Source: Procambarus clarkii
Lineage: Eukaryota > Arthropoda > Malacostraca > Decapoda > Cambaridae
DNA length: 64,000 bases
Reading direction: 5' to 3'
NCBI RefSeq assembly: GCF_040958095.1
Contig: NC_091216.1
Coordinates: 6,286,069 to 6,350,068, forward strand
Shown one piece after another: positions 1-11,452 of the stretch. The position numbers and the translations under genes were made by a program. The notes under the pieces were generated by a model. That model searched no databases, had not been told where the DNA came from, and was given only the letters and a program-made list of their open reading frames with translations. The stretch's first letter is position 1; every line of letters starts with the position of its first letter.

Positions 1-600
1 TACTGGAGTAAGAGGGAACATGAGTAAGGAGTACAGGAGTAAGAGGGAACAGGAGCAAGAGGGTACAGGAGTAGGAGGGTACAGGAGTAAGAGGGTACAG
101 GAGTAAGAGGGAACAGGAGTAAGAGGGTACAGGAGTAAGAGGGAACAGGAGTAAGAGGGTACAGGAGTAAGGGTTGCAGGAGTAAGAAGGTACAGGAGTA
201 AGAGGGTACAGGAGTAAGAGGGTACAGGAGTAGGAGGGTACAGGAGTAAGAGGGTACAGGAGTAAGAGGGTACAGGAGTAAGAGGGTACAGGAGTAAGAG
301 GGTACAGGAGTAAGAGGGTACAGGAGTAAGAGGGAACAGGAGTAAGAGGGAACAGGAGTAAGAGGGTACAGGAGTAAGAGGGAACAGGAGTAAGAGGGTA
401 CAGGAGTAAGAGGGTACAGGAGTAAGAGGGAACAGGAGCTAAAAGGTAGAGGAGTAATAGCATACAGCAGTAAGAGTGCAGAGGAGTAGAGGGGTAAGGG
501 GAAGAGAAGTAAAATGTAGAAGAATAAGGGGCGTAAAGGAGTAACGAGTAAAGGAGTAAAAGTTGAGAGCAGTAAAGGTGTAGAGAAGTGGGATTGTCGG
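1..600. repeat. 16-bp minisatellite (AGGAGTAAGAGGGTAC)n
   Basis: A purine-rich 16-bp unit is repeated almost perfectly to about 440, mostly alternating between GGGTAC and GGGAAC versions, and then decays to about 600. The array runs off the left edge. The same motif reappears in degenerate form at about 5960-6215, on the far side of a LINE, so the two blocks look like one array that was interrupted. Confidence 0.95.
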
Positions 601-1620
601 GAATACACCGACATCCTTTATTAATCGTTAATACAAAATTCAGCTAATATTGCTGTTGGTTTTGTACTAACTAATTAACCCATACTAACACAAATGATTT
701 TAATTACCCATGTCAATAATATTAGCCTTGTGGCATTTTGCCGGAGAAAAAACGAGAAATGATTGCCACGTCACCAACACTGAACTCACCAGCTATTATT
801 ATAGTGAATTCTCCTTAGACATTAGTCCCCGGACTGTAAACATCATGAAAACATTTCCCTGGAGCGAACATAATTATCAGTACTAAAATGAATTAAATAT
901 AAACCCTCTTTCTACTTCTTGATAAAATGAATTGGGGAAAAAGCTCGGTGCGGGAAGGGGAGAGGGAGTACCCATTTTCCAAACTGAAAACGTGACCTGC
1001 TCATCTCCCAAATAATTGTGTTCAGCAAGTCATTCTCGTGGAATTGGACATCACAAATCGACACCATCGTATCCAGGGAAGTCATTGTATCCGTATAGTA
1101 TGCATAAATATTATAAGAGCTCTTAATTATTGTGTAATTTAGTGTTTACTGTTATGCAATAGGAAAACCCCAAACCCAAGGGTGAGCAATAATCTCATCC
1201 CTTCATTTCAGATTATTATTATAACTAAATAGTTGATGTGTAGCAAAAATTACTGTACAAATTTATTGGCAGGTAATTTTGACGTGAAGTTACTAATGTG
1301 GCGTTACTCAGGGGAGACGACGTGACTGTGGTCCCAGCTTGCACATAACGCTGCCATGAGCACAAGACACTAAATCCGGCTGGCTACTTACGTGTTCTAC
1401 GTCAGTACCTGAATGTTGAAGCCTACTAGTCAGATAAAGTTGTAATTACACTAAGCCAAGTAGAATAACCTATTAACACTTAATATAAATTTTCCTGTCA
1501 ATCGATATTTTTCGATTGCTAGGCTATAGTTAATAACCCCCCAACTTCCGTAGGGATATGACTTGTGGGAGAATTAATACCATACACTCCACTCAATTAA
1601 ACCTACACTCCTCTAATGTA
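601..1620. other. AT-rich stretch with no recognisable gene
   Basis: About 1 kb between the minisatellite and the first LINE coding remnant. No long frame, tandem repeat or RNA gene is visible. It may contain the 5' end of the LINE that follows or older unrecognisable insertion sequence; the LINE 5' boundary cannot be placed from one copy. Confidence 0.5.
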
Positions 1621-1685
1621 AGAAATGAATTAATTATAAATTGTAAATTAGAATACATTAGGATGGAGAAGACTGTGCTGCCATC

Positions 1686-2074
1686 GTGATCAAGGTATTG
1701 CAATATAAGTTTAGGTATTCAAACCAAAAAAATGACATCAAAGCAGCTTATAGAGTGGGTACCAAATCATCTGGTACTAATAACAGGAGAATACGTTTAA
1801 AACTAGATAGCTGCTCGCGCAAGTCTGATCTTATCTCATCTGCAGTCGCTAGTAAATCCACTGTTTATGTGAATGAATGTCTGACCAGGTTCAGGCAAAA
1901 TCCCTTTTTTTAAACTGCGTGGTTTCTGCAAAAAATTCCCCTACAATTAAACACTGTTTTGTGCGAGATGGTAAAATTATAGCTAGGAGGACTGACACTG
2001 GAAAAACCTATTCAATAACCACTGAAGCTCACCTTAATTCTTTCCTCAGTGACTGTGGGATAGCTGCTGTATAG
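1686..2074 (+). pseudogene. LINE ORF1 C-terminal remnant
   Basis: Two overlapping frames (1686-1913 and 1877-2074) together read as the C-terminal part of the kind of ORF1 protein found in CR1/Jockey-like LINEs. The pattern is a YRVG segment, a basic stretch followed by hydrophobic RLKL, a VNECLT motif, and then RDGKIIARR. The change of frame near 1880, next to VNECLT, implies one small indel. The N-terminal half is absent or unrecognisable. Such proteins bind element RNA; this copy cannot make one. It lies upstream of ORF2 in the same orientation, as expected for a two-ORF LINE. Confidence 0.6.
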
Positions 2075-2588
2075 CCTGAATTAAAATTATAATCTCATTT
2101 AACTACCTTTGTGTACTTTAGCTCTGCCTTTCCTTTCAAAAGGTTTTAACTATAGTTTAAAAAAAAATAATAATATTGTCATCTTTATTATTGTCTTTTT
2201 TCTTTTTACTCCCATGTTCCATAGTACACTGGCTCCGCCTGTGTCCTCTAGTATTAACTTCATTATCTAGTGTTGCTGAGTGTATCTATTTAAACTACCT
2301 CAGTTTGTTTTAGTGTAACTTTAGTATTCAACTATAGTGTACTTATAATAGTATAGTAAGCAAGCTTTTCATTTTATAGATTTCATAATTGCTTTTTTAC
2401 TTTTTTGGTCATCTATTGTTATTAATTATTCTAGTTCATTTTTTACATTCCTAGTTCCCATTAAGTTTTTTTTTACTTAAAATTACCATTAAGTTTATAT
2501 TACTTTAGAATTTTTATTCTACTTTTTTCTTTGTTTTCTATTTTGTAATTTGCCATTCTTGCCTTGTTTTCCTGCAAACAGCCTTTTT

Positions 2589-5532
2589 ATGCAGACAAGT
2601 ATAGACCCAGAACTAAACCTCTTATCCACTATCTATGACAATCATCACTTCAATGATCAAAATTGCAGATATTTTACAGCACATGATGTAAAGAATGTAT
2701 TAACAGATAATCACAATATCTCTGTAATCAACTTGAACGTTAGATCCCTAGGTAAACACTTCGATGATGTTAGTGCCTTGATTGAAACTATTGACAACAA
2801 ATTCTCTTTTATTATACTTACTGAAACGTGGTTGAAAGAGGATACTACTCAACTCTTTAACATGCCTAACTACTCGGCAATTCACAACTGTCGTCAAATG
2901 CAGAGAGGTGGTGGTACTGCTCTTTACTACCACCACGAACTAACATGCTTAAAAATAATTAGAACTAGAGACTGCTGTGGGGAGTATATCTTCGCCAGTT
3001 TCAGAGTCAAGGTTGCCAAGTCTGTCCTGTCTGTGGGTGCAGTCTATAGACTTCCTAACACTGATGTGTCCGAATTCAATTCAAACCTTATAAATCTAAT
3101 ACTAGATAACAGACTGAACAAAAACCATCTAATTATCGCAGGGGACTTTAATATTGACCTCTGCGAGCCTGAACACCCTACTGCTGTTAGCTTCCTCAAC
3201 TGTATGAATTCCTGCTTCCTCATACCCTTAATCACTAGACCAACTAGAATCACTGATAGTACTGCTACGACTCTAGATCACATCTGGACCAACATAACCT
3301 CTCCGCTTACTTCAGGTATAATCACCGATAGCACTACAGACCATTACCCCACATTTCTCTTAACTAACATTATCAAACCACCTCTAGAGACAAGGGAGTT
3401 AAGCTTTAGGCTGCACAATGAAACTGCTATAAACAATTTTATAACTGCTGCTGATAATGCCAACTGGGAGTCCGAGTTAGGTAACATAGGGGACATCAAC
3501 CTAGCAGTGCAATCTTTTCTTCAAACAACTCTTAGCCTTTATAACACCCACTGTCCTATGCTTACAAAACAAGTCACAAACAAAAGGCTTAACAATCCTT
3601 GGCTTACAAAGGGAATACTTAAATCCATTAACAAAAAACACGACCTTGAGAAGAAGTATAGGTTAGGAACCGTCTCCAAAGAATTCTCAAAGAATTACTC
3701 GTTATTGCTATCTAAAATAATTAGACGAGCCAAAACTAAATACTATGAAGATAAATTTACCCAAATAAAGAGCAACATTAAAAAAACTTGGAGCACAATT
3801 TCACAAATATTGGGATCAAAGAAGATTTTAAATGACAAACCAACACTCCTGTCCAATAACGTTGGTCAGCTTTCAGCCTCTGATTCTGCTATTGAGTTCA
3901 ATAGGTTCTTCTCTTCCATTGGGTCATCCCTTGCAAATGATATTCCATCTTCCTGTACTGATGTTAAGGACTATCTTACAGGTAACTATCCACAGTCTCT
4001 GTACCTAAAGCTTATTAATTCCACTGACGTCAATGAGATAATCCTTTCCCTTAAAACCAAGTCTAGTGCCCTCGAGGAGATACCAACTTTAATTTACAAA
4101 AAAGCCTCCAGACCTTTAGCCCCTGCTATTGCATTGCTCTTCAACAAGTCACTTGAACTCCAAACCTTTCCAGACATTCTAAAAAAAGCAAGAGTAACCC
4201 CTGTCCACAAATGTGGTGATCTCACAGATGTTAAAAACTACAGACCTATATCAATCCTGCCTAACTTGTCAAAAATATTTGAAAAAGTAATCTACAAGCA
4301 GCTTTACTCTTTTCTAGCCAAACACAATATACTTAGCTCTTGTCAATATGGCTTCAGACCCAAAAAAAGCACTAACGATGCACTTATTAGTATGATTAAC
4401 TTGATTCACGCAGCTCTTGATAAAAAGGAGTTCCCTGTTGGGTTATTTGTGGACCTGCGTAAGGCTTTTGACACTGTCAACAACCAAAACCTTCTTCTTA
4501 AATTACATCATTATGGAGCAAGAGGACACTCCCTGCAATACCTCAAATCTTATCTTACTGACAGGCTCCAGTATGTTTCTGTGAATAATACAATTTCTCC
4601 CACCCTACCTATCAACATTGGTGTTCCTCAGGGCAGCATACTTGGCCCTCTCCTCTTTCTCATCTACATTAATGACCTTCCAAATGCCTCCCAACACCTC
4701 AAACCAATTCTATTTGCTGACGACACAACCTTCATTTACTCCAGTCCTGACCCCCCTTGCTCTAAATGCCACAGTAAATACTGAGCTAAATAAAGTCCAT
4801 GTTTGGCTAACTGCCAACAAACTCACCCTTAACATTGACAAAACGTTCTATATTCTGTTTGGCAATAAATCCTCTAATCAAATAAATCTCAAAATAAACA
4901 ATACCCAAATTTGTAACAAATTAGATGGCAAATTCCTTGGCGTTCTCATCGACCGCAAGCTGAATTTCCAGGGACACATTCTAAATATATCAAAAAAAGT
5001 TTCAAAAACTGTTGGCATTCTTTCTAAGATCAGATATTATGTACCCCGCCCTGCCCTGGTGACTCTCTATTACTCCCTCATCTATCCATATCTCAACTAT
5101 GGTATTTGTGCTTGGGGTTCTACTACCCAAAATCATTTACGTCCTCTAATTACTCAACACAAAGCTGCTATTAGGACAATATCCAACTCTGGCCCCAGAC
5201 ATCACTCGGTACCCCTACTCAAATCTCTGAATATGTTGGATATTAAGTCACTGCACATTCTCTCATGTGTATTATACATATATAAAACGCTGAACTGTAA
5301 TGCAAATCCTGACCTCAAAAGATTCATTGACGGTTGTAACAGAACCCATGAGCACCACACCAGAAATAAATACAGTTTTGATATTCCTAGAGTACGACTT
5401 AATCAAACTAGAAATGCTCTTCAAATCAAGGGACCCAGAATGTGGACTGACCTTCCCAACCATGTTAAAGACTGTACCTCTCTCAACCAGTTTAAGATAA
5501 AAACGAAGCACTACCTAATAAATTCCCTGTAA
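2589..5532 (+). pseudogene. LINE ORF2: endonuclease-reverse transcriptase, one frameshift
   Basis: The first ATG in the frame is at 2589; the frame is open further back but starts there without ATG. Order: AP-type endonuclease with TETWL (about 2819), AGDFNIDL (about 3140) and TTLDHIWTN (about 3270); RT with YRPISILPN (about 4239), FVDLRKAFD (about 4446), PQGSILGPLLF (about 4624) and the catalytic FADD (about 4710). The first frame stops at 4784. The protein continues in another frame from about 4755 to 5532, through the thumb/C-terminal region. The switch is in a run of six C after 4750; the sister copy at 28.1 kb has five C and stays in frame. No other stops are seen, so this copy is one indel from an open ORF2. 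ORF2 would nick target DNA and prime reverse transcription on it. Confidence 0.9.
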
Positions 5533-5959
5533 CCTACCTTACCCCTCTGTTGTCAACCCATGTATGTTTTTTTTTTTTTCAAAACAACGCTGTTTGAATG
5601 TAATTGTCTGTAATAATTTGTAATTGTATTTGTGCTGCTTTTTCAGCCATGTTCCCCCCTCTTTTACCTCTATTTTTATTTGTTCTCAACACATTTTATT
5701 CTTTATACCCATTAGTATTAATTAGTATTAAGCTTTAGTCATTAATGTTTTTCAAGCCCGAAACGCTTTGCGTAATAGTGGCTTTAGGCATTGTATGTAC
5801 TAGCTCTATCTATTAATCCAACAAACTTTGTAAAATCTCTTGTATGTATGTACCTTGCCTAAATAAACATTTATTTATTTATTATTATTATTTATTAAAC
5901 AAAATAACTGATAATTAAAATAAATAATAAAATCCCATGTCAGAATTCCCCACATGGGT

Positions 5960-6215
5960 AGAATAGTAAAATGGATATGGAGGAGGACCATAAAAAGGAG
6001 TAATAGGGTTCAGAAGGGGCTAGAGGAGTAACGGTTTAGAGGAATCTAAGGGTAGAGGAGTAAGAATGTAGAGGAGTAAGATTGAAGGGAGGTAGGAGTG
6101 TAAGGAGGTAGAAGAGTTTAGTGTAGAGGCGTAAGGGGGGGGGGGTAGAAGAGTAAGATTGTAGAGGAGTAAGAGGGTTGAAGAGTAAAAGGGTATGCAG
6201 GTGTCAGCTTGGGTG
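5960..6215. repeat. Degenerate continuation of the 16-bp minisatellite
   Basis: Diverged AGGAGTAA/TAGAGGAGTAAG units, including a G9-10 run near 6137. They match the style of the array at 1-600, indicating that LINE copy 1 and its flanks split one array. Confidence 0.7.
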
Positions 6216-6240
6216 GATACACGTATGTAGTCCCACATGA

Positions 6241-6320
6241 GGGACTACAGTTGAGAGTTGAGAGGCGGGACCAAAGAGCCAGAGCTCAACTCCCGCAAAC
6301 ACAACTAGGTGAGTACAGTA
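6241..6320 (+). mobile_element. Truncated LINE 3'-end fragment
   Basis: About 75 bp containing GAGAGGCGGGACCAAAGAGC and an AACTAGGTGAGTACA end. The same sequence is the 3' terminus of the LINE at 35849-37064 (its end is 36985-37064). It occurs again at 44486-44575 and, split, at 46661-46701 plus 49787-49830. It is therefore a 5'-truncated LINE end. Confidence 0.75.
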
Positions 6321-6329
6321 GCTGTGTGC

Positions 6330-7725
6330 TCCTCTTCCAGGGGTATATTGTGATAACATCTGGGTGAAGTGTGGGGTCATCCGGGTTTAGGTCTCCTAGG
6401 ATGAGAGGCTCTCCCTCCGCTGGGCACTGAGCCGAGACAAGGCTCCTCTTGATGATGTCATTGACCTCATTGTGTCTTGCATGCCAGCCCTTGGATTTTC
6501 CGCAGTGCAACCCATGCAGTACATATTAGTCTGCTTCCACCCTGTTGCAAATACACTTGTATTCAGTGTGAAATGGAGCACCAAGGAAGAGGACCACTGC
6601 TACACAAAGGGATTCTGGATTTAGACGTGTGCCTATTGCCGACATGGGTATTGCCAGAAAGACGTCTCCTGCATGGGGGGCACGCTCTGCTCTGAGGCGG
6701 GCTTTCTCCTTGTCTGATGTTGCAGCACTGAGCATGACATCAGCTATTTTTTCCACTAGTGGGTGGTCCCAGTTGGACTGTTCATGTTTCTTTTGTTGGA
6801 TCTATGATAAATGCTGGGGCTGCAAGAGCATCCCACTGAATCGAACATTCAGTGAAAGCAGGATGGTGTATTCCTACTAAATCACTCAGGGTTCTGGTAG
6901 GATATCTCTTACGAGGTCGTGCGATGCATGGGAGGAGGAAAGGAAAGCTGGTAGAGCCATTTGGGAGGCTGTGCTGACACCAAGGCTGCCAATTCTTAGA
7001 GGGAGGGTTGCTTGCTTCCACTGAGAGTCGTCCAATGGAAGGTTCAGGACTTTCACTAGCATGGACTTCAGAAGGGTGTCATACATCTCTAATTTCGGGT
7101 TGATATAGGATGGAGAACATCTCAGAAAGTAAGTCAACTTAGGGAGAGATAAGCATCTTGTGAGAAGGAAGAGTGCATCATGGGCATCAATCTTGTCAAT
7201 CCTGTCCAGCATTCTCCTTAGGTCAGTGATTTTTGCTTCCTTGACCTCCTCGATTGCTTATGGAACTGTGGGGACCCCCCAGGAGGGTGCAGTCAGGTGA
7301 CTCGACAACGAGAAGGTCTAGAAGAACAGTTTTTATTTGGTCAGTGATGTCTGGGTTGCGGGAGACTATTTCACATTTGGATGCATTGAGAATGAGGCCC
7401 AAGGCTGTTCCTGAATTTTCCTTATATCCTCCGAAATGGTATCTGGGGTTCCGGCGAGAGTGCCATCATCCAGGTACGAGATGTTTAGCTCGCTTTGTTA
7501 GACTGTCAGCGACCTCTTTGATAGCTAAGCAGAAAAGGAGGGGGACCAAGGGATCACCTTGTTGGACACCTTCACAGGAGTCTATTTCACGCTCCCCAAA
7601 AAGAAGCTTAGAGTCCCAACTGTACTACGATCGGATGAATGGGTAAGTGGGAAGAAAATGGTTGTGTACAGCCCTGAGGACAGCTTCTCTTTTGACTTGA
7701 TTAAAGGCATTTTTATATGTCCCCT
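6330..7725 (-). pseudogene. Decayed LINE with YLDDG RT and C-terminal CCHC/endonuclease-like region
   Basis: Read on the minus strand from 7725 down, fragments in several frames give an RT: VQQGDPL (about 7550), YLDDGTL (7461-7483, the catalytic aspartates), LILNASKCEIV (about 7370), then LPKLTYFLRC and LPLRIGSLGVSTA (7212-6886). The tail has LGAPFHTEYKCICNRVEAD (about 6590-6526), GLHCGKSKGWHARHNEVND (about 6505-6450) and DPTLHPD-ITIYPW. A CxC...C...H cluster followed by a PD-rich region resembles the C-terminal zinc knuckle and restriction-like endonuclease of NeSL/R2/R4-type LINEs. Several frameshifts break it and its 5' part is missing. LINE RT identity is firm; the clade is tentative. Confidence 0.7.
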
Positions 7726-8090
7726 ACAAAAAATAAATCACTCTCTCACCTTACATTGTGCCCTTCATGCCAATATGTAATCAAGCACTCCCTAATACCT
7801 CAATGTGTCCACATGATTCTCTTTTCTATTTCTCGAGGCCCACTACTAAGAACATATATCTGGGTCCTCAAAATCAAGGTAGGTACTCCTGCAGTTCTTC
7901 CAATCTGCTGCACATGAAGACCCACTCCAATGTCAGTGAAGCACCTCCAAACTGCTTCACAAAAGAAACGTGTAGTTCCCCTTCACTGCTTGAAGTTCCA
8001 CTACATCAATAGTTCCACTCCTTCTTTGAAATCCTGCTACGCTTTCAGTTCAGCTCCCTCTTGGAGTTCAGCATATACTCTTCTTCAGAT
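7726..8090. other. Spacer with no recognisable gene
   Basis: Low-complexity-free, mildly C/T-rich sequence between the decayed LINE and the LTR element. Only short frames are present. The last four bases (AGAT, 8087-8090) are the left target-site duplication of the LTR element. Confidence 0.5.
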
Positions 8091-9409
8091 TGTAACACTG
8101 TAAAAGTGTTTGGGTTAGTTTATTTAAAATATATATAGAGTACACGAGTCACAGACAAGGATCTGAGAGGCGCCAGTTGTCTGCCTGAGATCTCACACCT
8201 CTAACCGTTAATGACCCCAAGTGACCTGAGGTCAGATCATGAGAATTTCACCTTGCTTCCGCTAAGCTCTTAATTGGAGCCGGGTAGCCTTCAAACATGC
8301 CGACGTTTAAGGAGTGGCTTGGTAGAGTGCCGGAGGCTATCTACTTATGGGCGGAGTTAGCTACTAGGTTCCCCAATATAAACTCGGAGAGCTATCGAGC
8401 AGAAAAGCAATAGGAGACCGGCCAGCGGAGCAGAGCAGAGGCCAGCCGTCGAGATAGGCCGTCACCCGACGGGGGGTGACGCTGCCTGAAAATTGCAGAC
8501 CCCCCCCCCTCTCTATTCAACTTAGACTCAGTCCTCGGTGAGTGAACATTTAGGTGACTTGGTCGTGTTTACATATGTTGTGTGATGATCAGGGGCAGTC
8601 AAGTTGTAGGGTTCTCGAATTCTTGGATGATGACTCACTTTGCATATTAAACTGGAACATTTTAATTGAATTGCTAAACTATGATACTTCATGTGAAATA
8701 TAATTATGAATTTATTATTTAAATGGTCTTTCACTGTGTTCCCTAGAGAATTGAGTTGAGATGAGAAAGCCTCTGTGGTTACTGGTTTCATGGTTTAGAA
8801 TGAGTACATGATAAAGATGGGAACATACTAATAATGAACTCATGATAACATCTTTTGAGAATTTTGTGATACAGGCAAGTTCCATTCCTTGTCTTGTATG
8901 TAATGATCATGAATGGATGGTGGCAGCATTTCGTCTTCTACTAACTACTCTTCTATTTCTACTATCTACTATTCTACTTCTACCTATCTACACCTCTCCC
9001 TCCACCCCTCTCTAAACTCTCACTTTCAACTAATGACCCTCCTCGCCCCTCCCACTTCTCTCCCTCTCACCCCAAACCCTCACTAATTACTTCACTATTC
9101 ATTTCTTTCCTTTCGTTTTCTCTTATACGTTTGTGGCAATGATTCTGTATTCTAGAGTTCTCTCTAGAGTTTCGGGTAACTGATCCAGTTACGGCGCCTT
9201 GTAGTCTTAGCACCTAGGTAGTCAAATACCTAGGTTACAAGGTGTTGAACGAGTGAGGTTGCCTTAGGAACTCTGGGAGTGCTCTAGAATAGTTAGCTAA
9301 CTGGGGACGGGATAACGGACTAGAGAGAGCTGTTTCCCCCGGCCTCGTTAGTTAACTGGGGGGTGGAATAATGGACAAGATAGAGCTATTTCCCCCACCC
9401 CCCGTTACA
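8091..9409 (+). repeat. 5' LTR
   Basis: Begins TGTAACACTG and ends CCCGTTACA. It matches 11453-12770 base for base by eye except for one extra G in the run near 8470. It is unusually long compared with the internal region (1.3 kb against 2.0 kb). Confidence 0.95.
8371..8385 (+). promoter_or_regulatory. Candidate LTR TATA box
   Basis: CCCCAATATAAACTCGG lies about 285 bp into the LTR, just ahead of a GC-rich, GAGCAGAGC-rich stretch. That is a plausible U3/R boundary. The identical motif is in the 3' LTR at about 11733-11747. Function is inferred from position and motif only. Confidence 0.4.
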
Positions 9410-9410
9410 A

Positions 9411-9424
9411 TGGTGGCAGCGGTG
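9411..9424 (+). promoter_or_regulatory. Primer binding site candidate
   Basis: TGGTGGCAGCGGTG starts one base after the 5' LTR terminus. Retrotransposon PBSs usually start TGG, complementary to the tRNA CCA end. I could not assign the tRNA. Confidence 0.6.
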
Positions 9425-11437
9425 TTGAACAATGTTGTAGGTAGTTGGTGTTCTTTTAACATTGTTCAGTCCCACGTGTCTTTTGCCGCTCAGGCGCTAT
9501 CAGGGAGATCTTGACAGGTGTTTTACTTTCGCGAGTTAGCGAACTTTTTTTCAGGCTAGGAGATAGTGATTCTCTAGTGTTGTGGTTTAGTGATTTTGTG
9601 AGTTTTGTGGTGTTCAGGGAATGTTCACCAGAACTTGCGTGTGTAGTGATTAATGTTAGTGATAAGATTTGGTGATTTGGGAACTTAGCGGTGTTGGTAG
9701 TGCAGGTCAGCTGAGTGTGACAGTTGACCTCGCATGTCCCAGGGGGACACCCAGCCACCGCTGGTCTCCAGGTCAGTGGGGAGTGGCAGGTGTAGTTTTT
9801 AAGTAGTGGTTCTGCTCAGATTATTGCGATCGACTGTTTTACTCCATTTGAACGCAATAACCCGAGGTGTACTGGTCTTGTACAGCATGCTAGGGGGAGG
9901 CTTAGTATGTCAGTAGACTTCACGTTGGGGACGCTCGACGTTAGATAGTCTGGTCACAGGGGTGGCAACAGTTTGGAGTTGTTGACCGGCGGAGATGCTA
10001 GGGAAACACTCTGGGTCACGTAGGTGGCTGTAGGTTAAGGGTGGGAGTAATGATTAATTATGTACTTAAGATTAGGAACGGTACAGTTAAGTTTAGGCTA
10101 GTGTTTTGTCTATTAGTGTTGATTTTTTTTTTGTGACAAGTTAAAGGTAGTGATGACCTTATTCTCTCTTCTCTAACTTTCCTCTGTTACTGTCTTATGT
10201 TCCACCAAGTCAATATCATTCAGTGTTAATTGGATTATTTTAAAAATTTAAGTGTAGTTGTTGCCAGGAGGAGAGCGTTATGATATAACTGTGTAACCCT
10301 ATACAAACTACAGGGTCACACAACAGCATGGAACACGGGTATTGTCGCCTTTATGTTCAATTCACAGGTGGGAGCCAGAGGAGAGGCGCGACGCATATAC
10401 AGAAGAGGGAGACGGCTGCTGTGTACCACACTCAGGGGCGTTTATCACCACCACCACGACCAGCCCACTACCTGGAGGTCATGGCTCCACCACCACCACC
10501 ACCCCAGGGGACCCCAAGACGCAGCCCTCTCGGTCGGTCAACATTGGTCTACCCAGTGGACCCCAGGTCGTTCTGCAGACGACCCCAGACGACCCAGTAA
10601 AGATGGAAGAGGAACAACAACGACTCCAGTCTGTCCCACCAACATCGGTCTACCCAGGATGGACCCCAGGACGGACGGACCCCAATGGACCCCAGGTCGC
10701 TTGTCAAAGACCCATGGGAGGAGGAAGAGAGAAGAAAGAAGAGAGAAGAAAGAAGAGAGAAGAAAGAAGAGAGAAGAAAGAAGATAAGACAAGCTGAGTG
10801 AGACACGATGCCTCGTGTCCCTTGCTGGTATCAGCATCATTGCATGGAGCGTAATTGCAAGACAGGATCGTTTGCCTTAACTGGCCGCCCCTCCTACAAG
10901 CATGTTGCTCTGTTGAGTGATTCTTCCTGTGTCATGCGGACTTGATGTGGCTGTCAGAAGTAGCTCTCTGAAGGAGGCGTGCTGGAGCAACAGGGAGGAA
11001 GAAGAGTAGGATGGGATTTCTACTGTTGGCAACTATATGAAGGTCTCGAAACTTGTAGTCCCTATAGCTGTGAAGAACCCCAATATACGTCTCTCATGGT
11101 GACTGACGTAGGGCCAATTACAGATCAGCTGGGACAACCGAATTCCACGGTCCTGTGCGCAGTTCAAGTAGTAACGGCTTTCGGGTTGACCAAGGGTTGT
11201 TGTGCGTTAACGACGGAGAAGCGACGGAGGCAGTTGTGTTGAAGAAATGTGGTACAGGATTATCTACAAGACCAAGCAGTGACGTCGCCCAGCCAGAGAC
11301 AATGGACGTCTGTCTACATATTTCATTTTTTAGAATAGGATGATGTATATTTGTTTAGCTAGGATGTATTCTTTTCGTTAATAAAGTTGTCGCACACAGC
11401 TAGCTTGCTTTAGCAGTGTTGCAAAAACTTTATTTTC

Positions 11438-11452
11438 GGGGAGAAGGGGAGA
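11438..11452 (+). promoter_or_regulatory. Polypurine tract
   Basis: GGGGAGAAGGGGAGA directly abuts the TGTAAC start of the 3' LTR, the expected place and composition for a plus-strand priming site. It fixes the element's orientation. Confidence 0.85.

Larger units (their letters stand above)
1621..5890 (+). mobile_element. LINE copy 1 (APE-type, CR1/Jockey assemblage), nearly full length, broken
   Basis: A non-LTR retrotransposon with an ORF1 remnant (1686-2074), a T-rich ~0.5-kb spacer, ORF2 (endonuclease plus reverse transcriptase, 2589-5532) and a ~350-bp 3' UTR ending in an ATTT-rich tail at about 5865-5890. Two other 3' copies in this window (27522-29460 plus strand; 48368-48820 minus strand) share its UTR and tail, confirming the 3' boundary. 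The 5' boundary is a guess. It sits between two blocks of the 16-bp minisatellite and appears inserted into it. Clade placement is from general RT and C-terminal character only. Confidence 0.85.
9410..11452 (+). other. Non-coding internal region of the LTR element
   Basis: Holds only short unrelated frames (about 10328-10797) over a CAC-rich and a GAAGAAAGAAGAGAG tract, plus an AATAAA at 11380. None resembles gag or pol, and the overlapping frames on both strands fit low-complexity sequence. The region probably supplies packaging and priming signals only. Confidence 0.75.

Noticed and set aside
10328..10840. Overlapping 85-151-codon frames inside the LTR element
   Set aside because: They overlap on both strands across CAC- and GAA-rich sequence and match no gag or pol motif.
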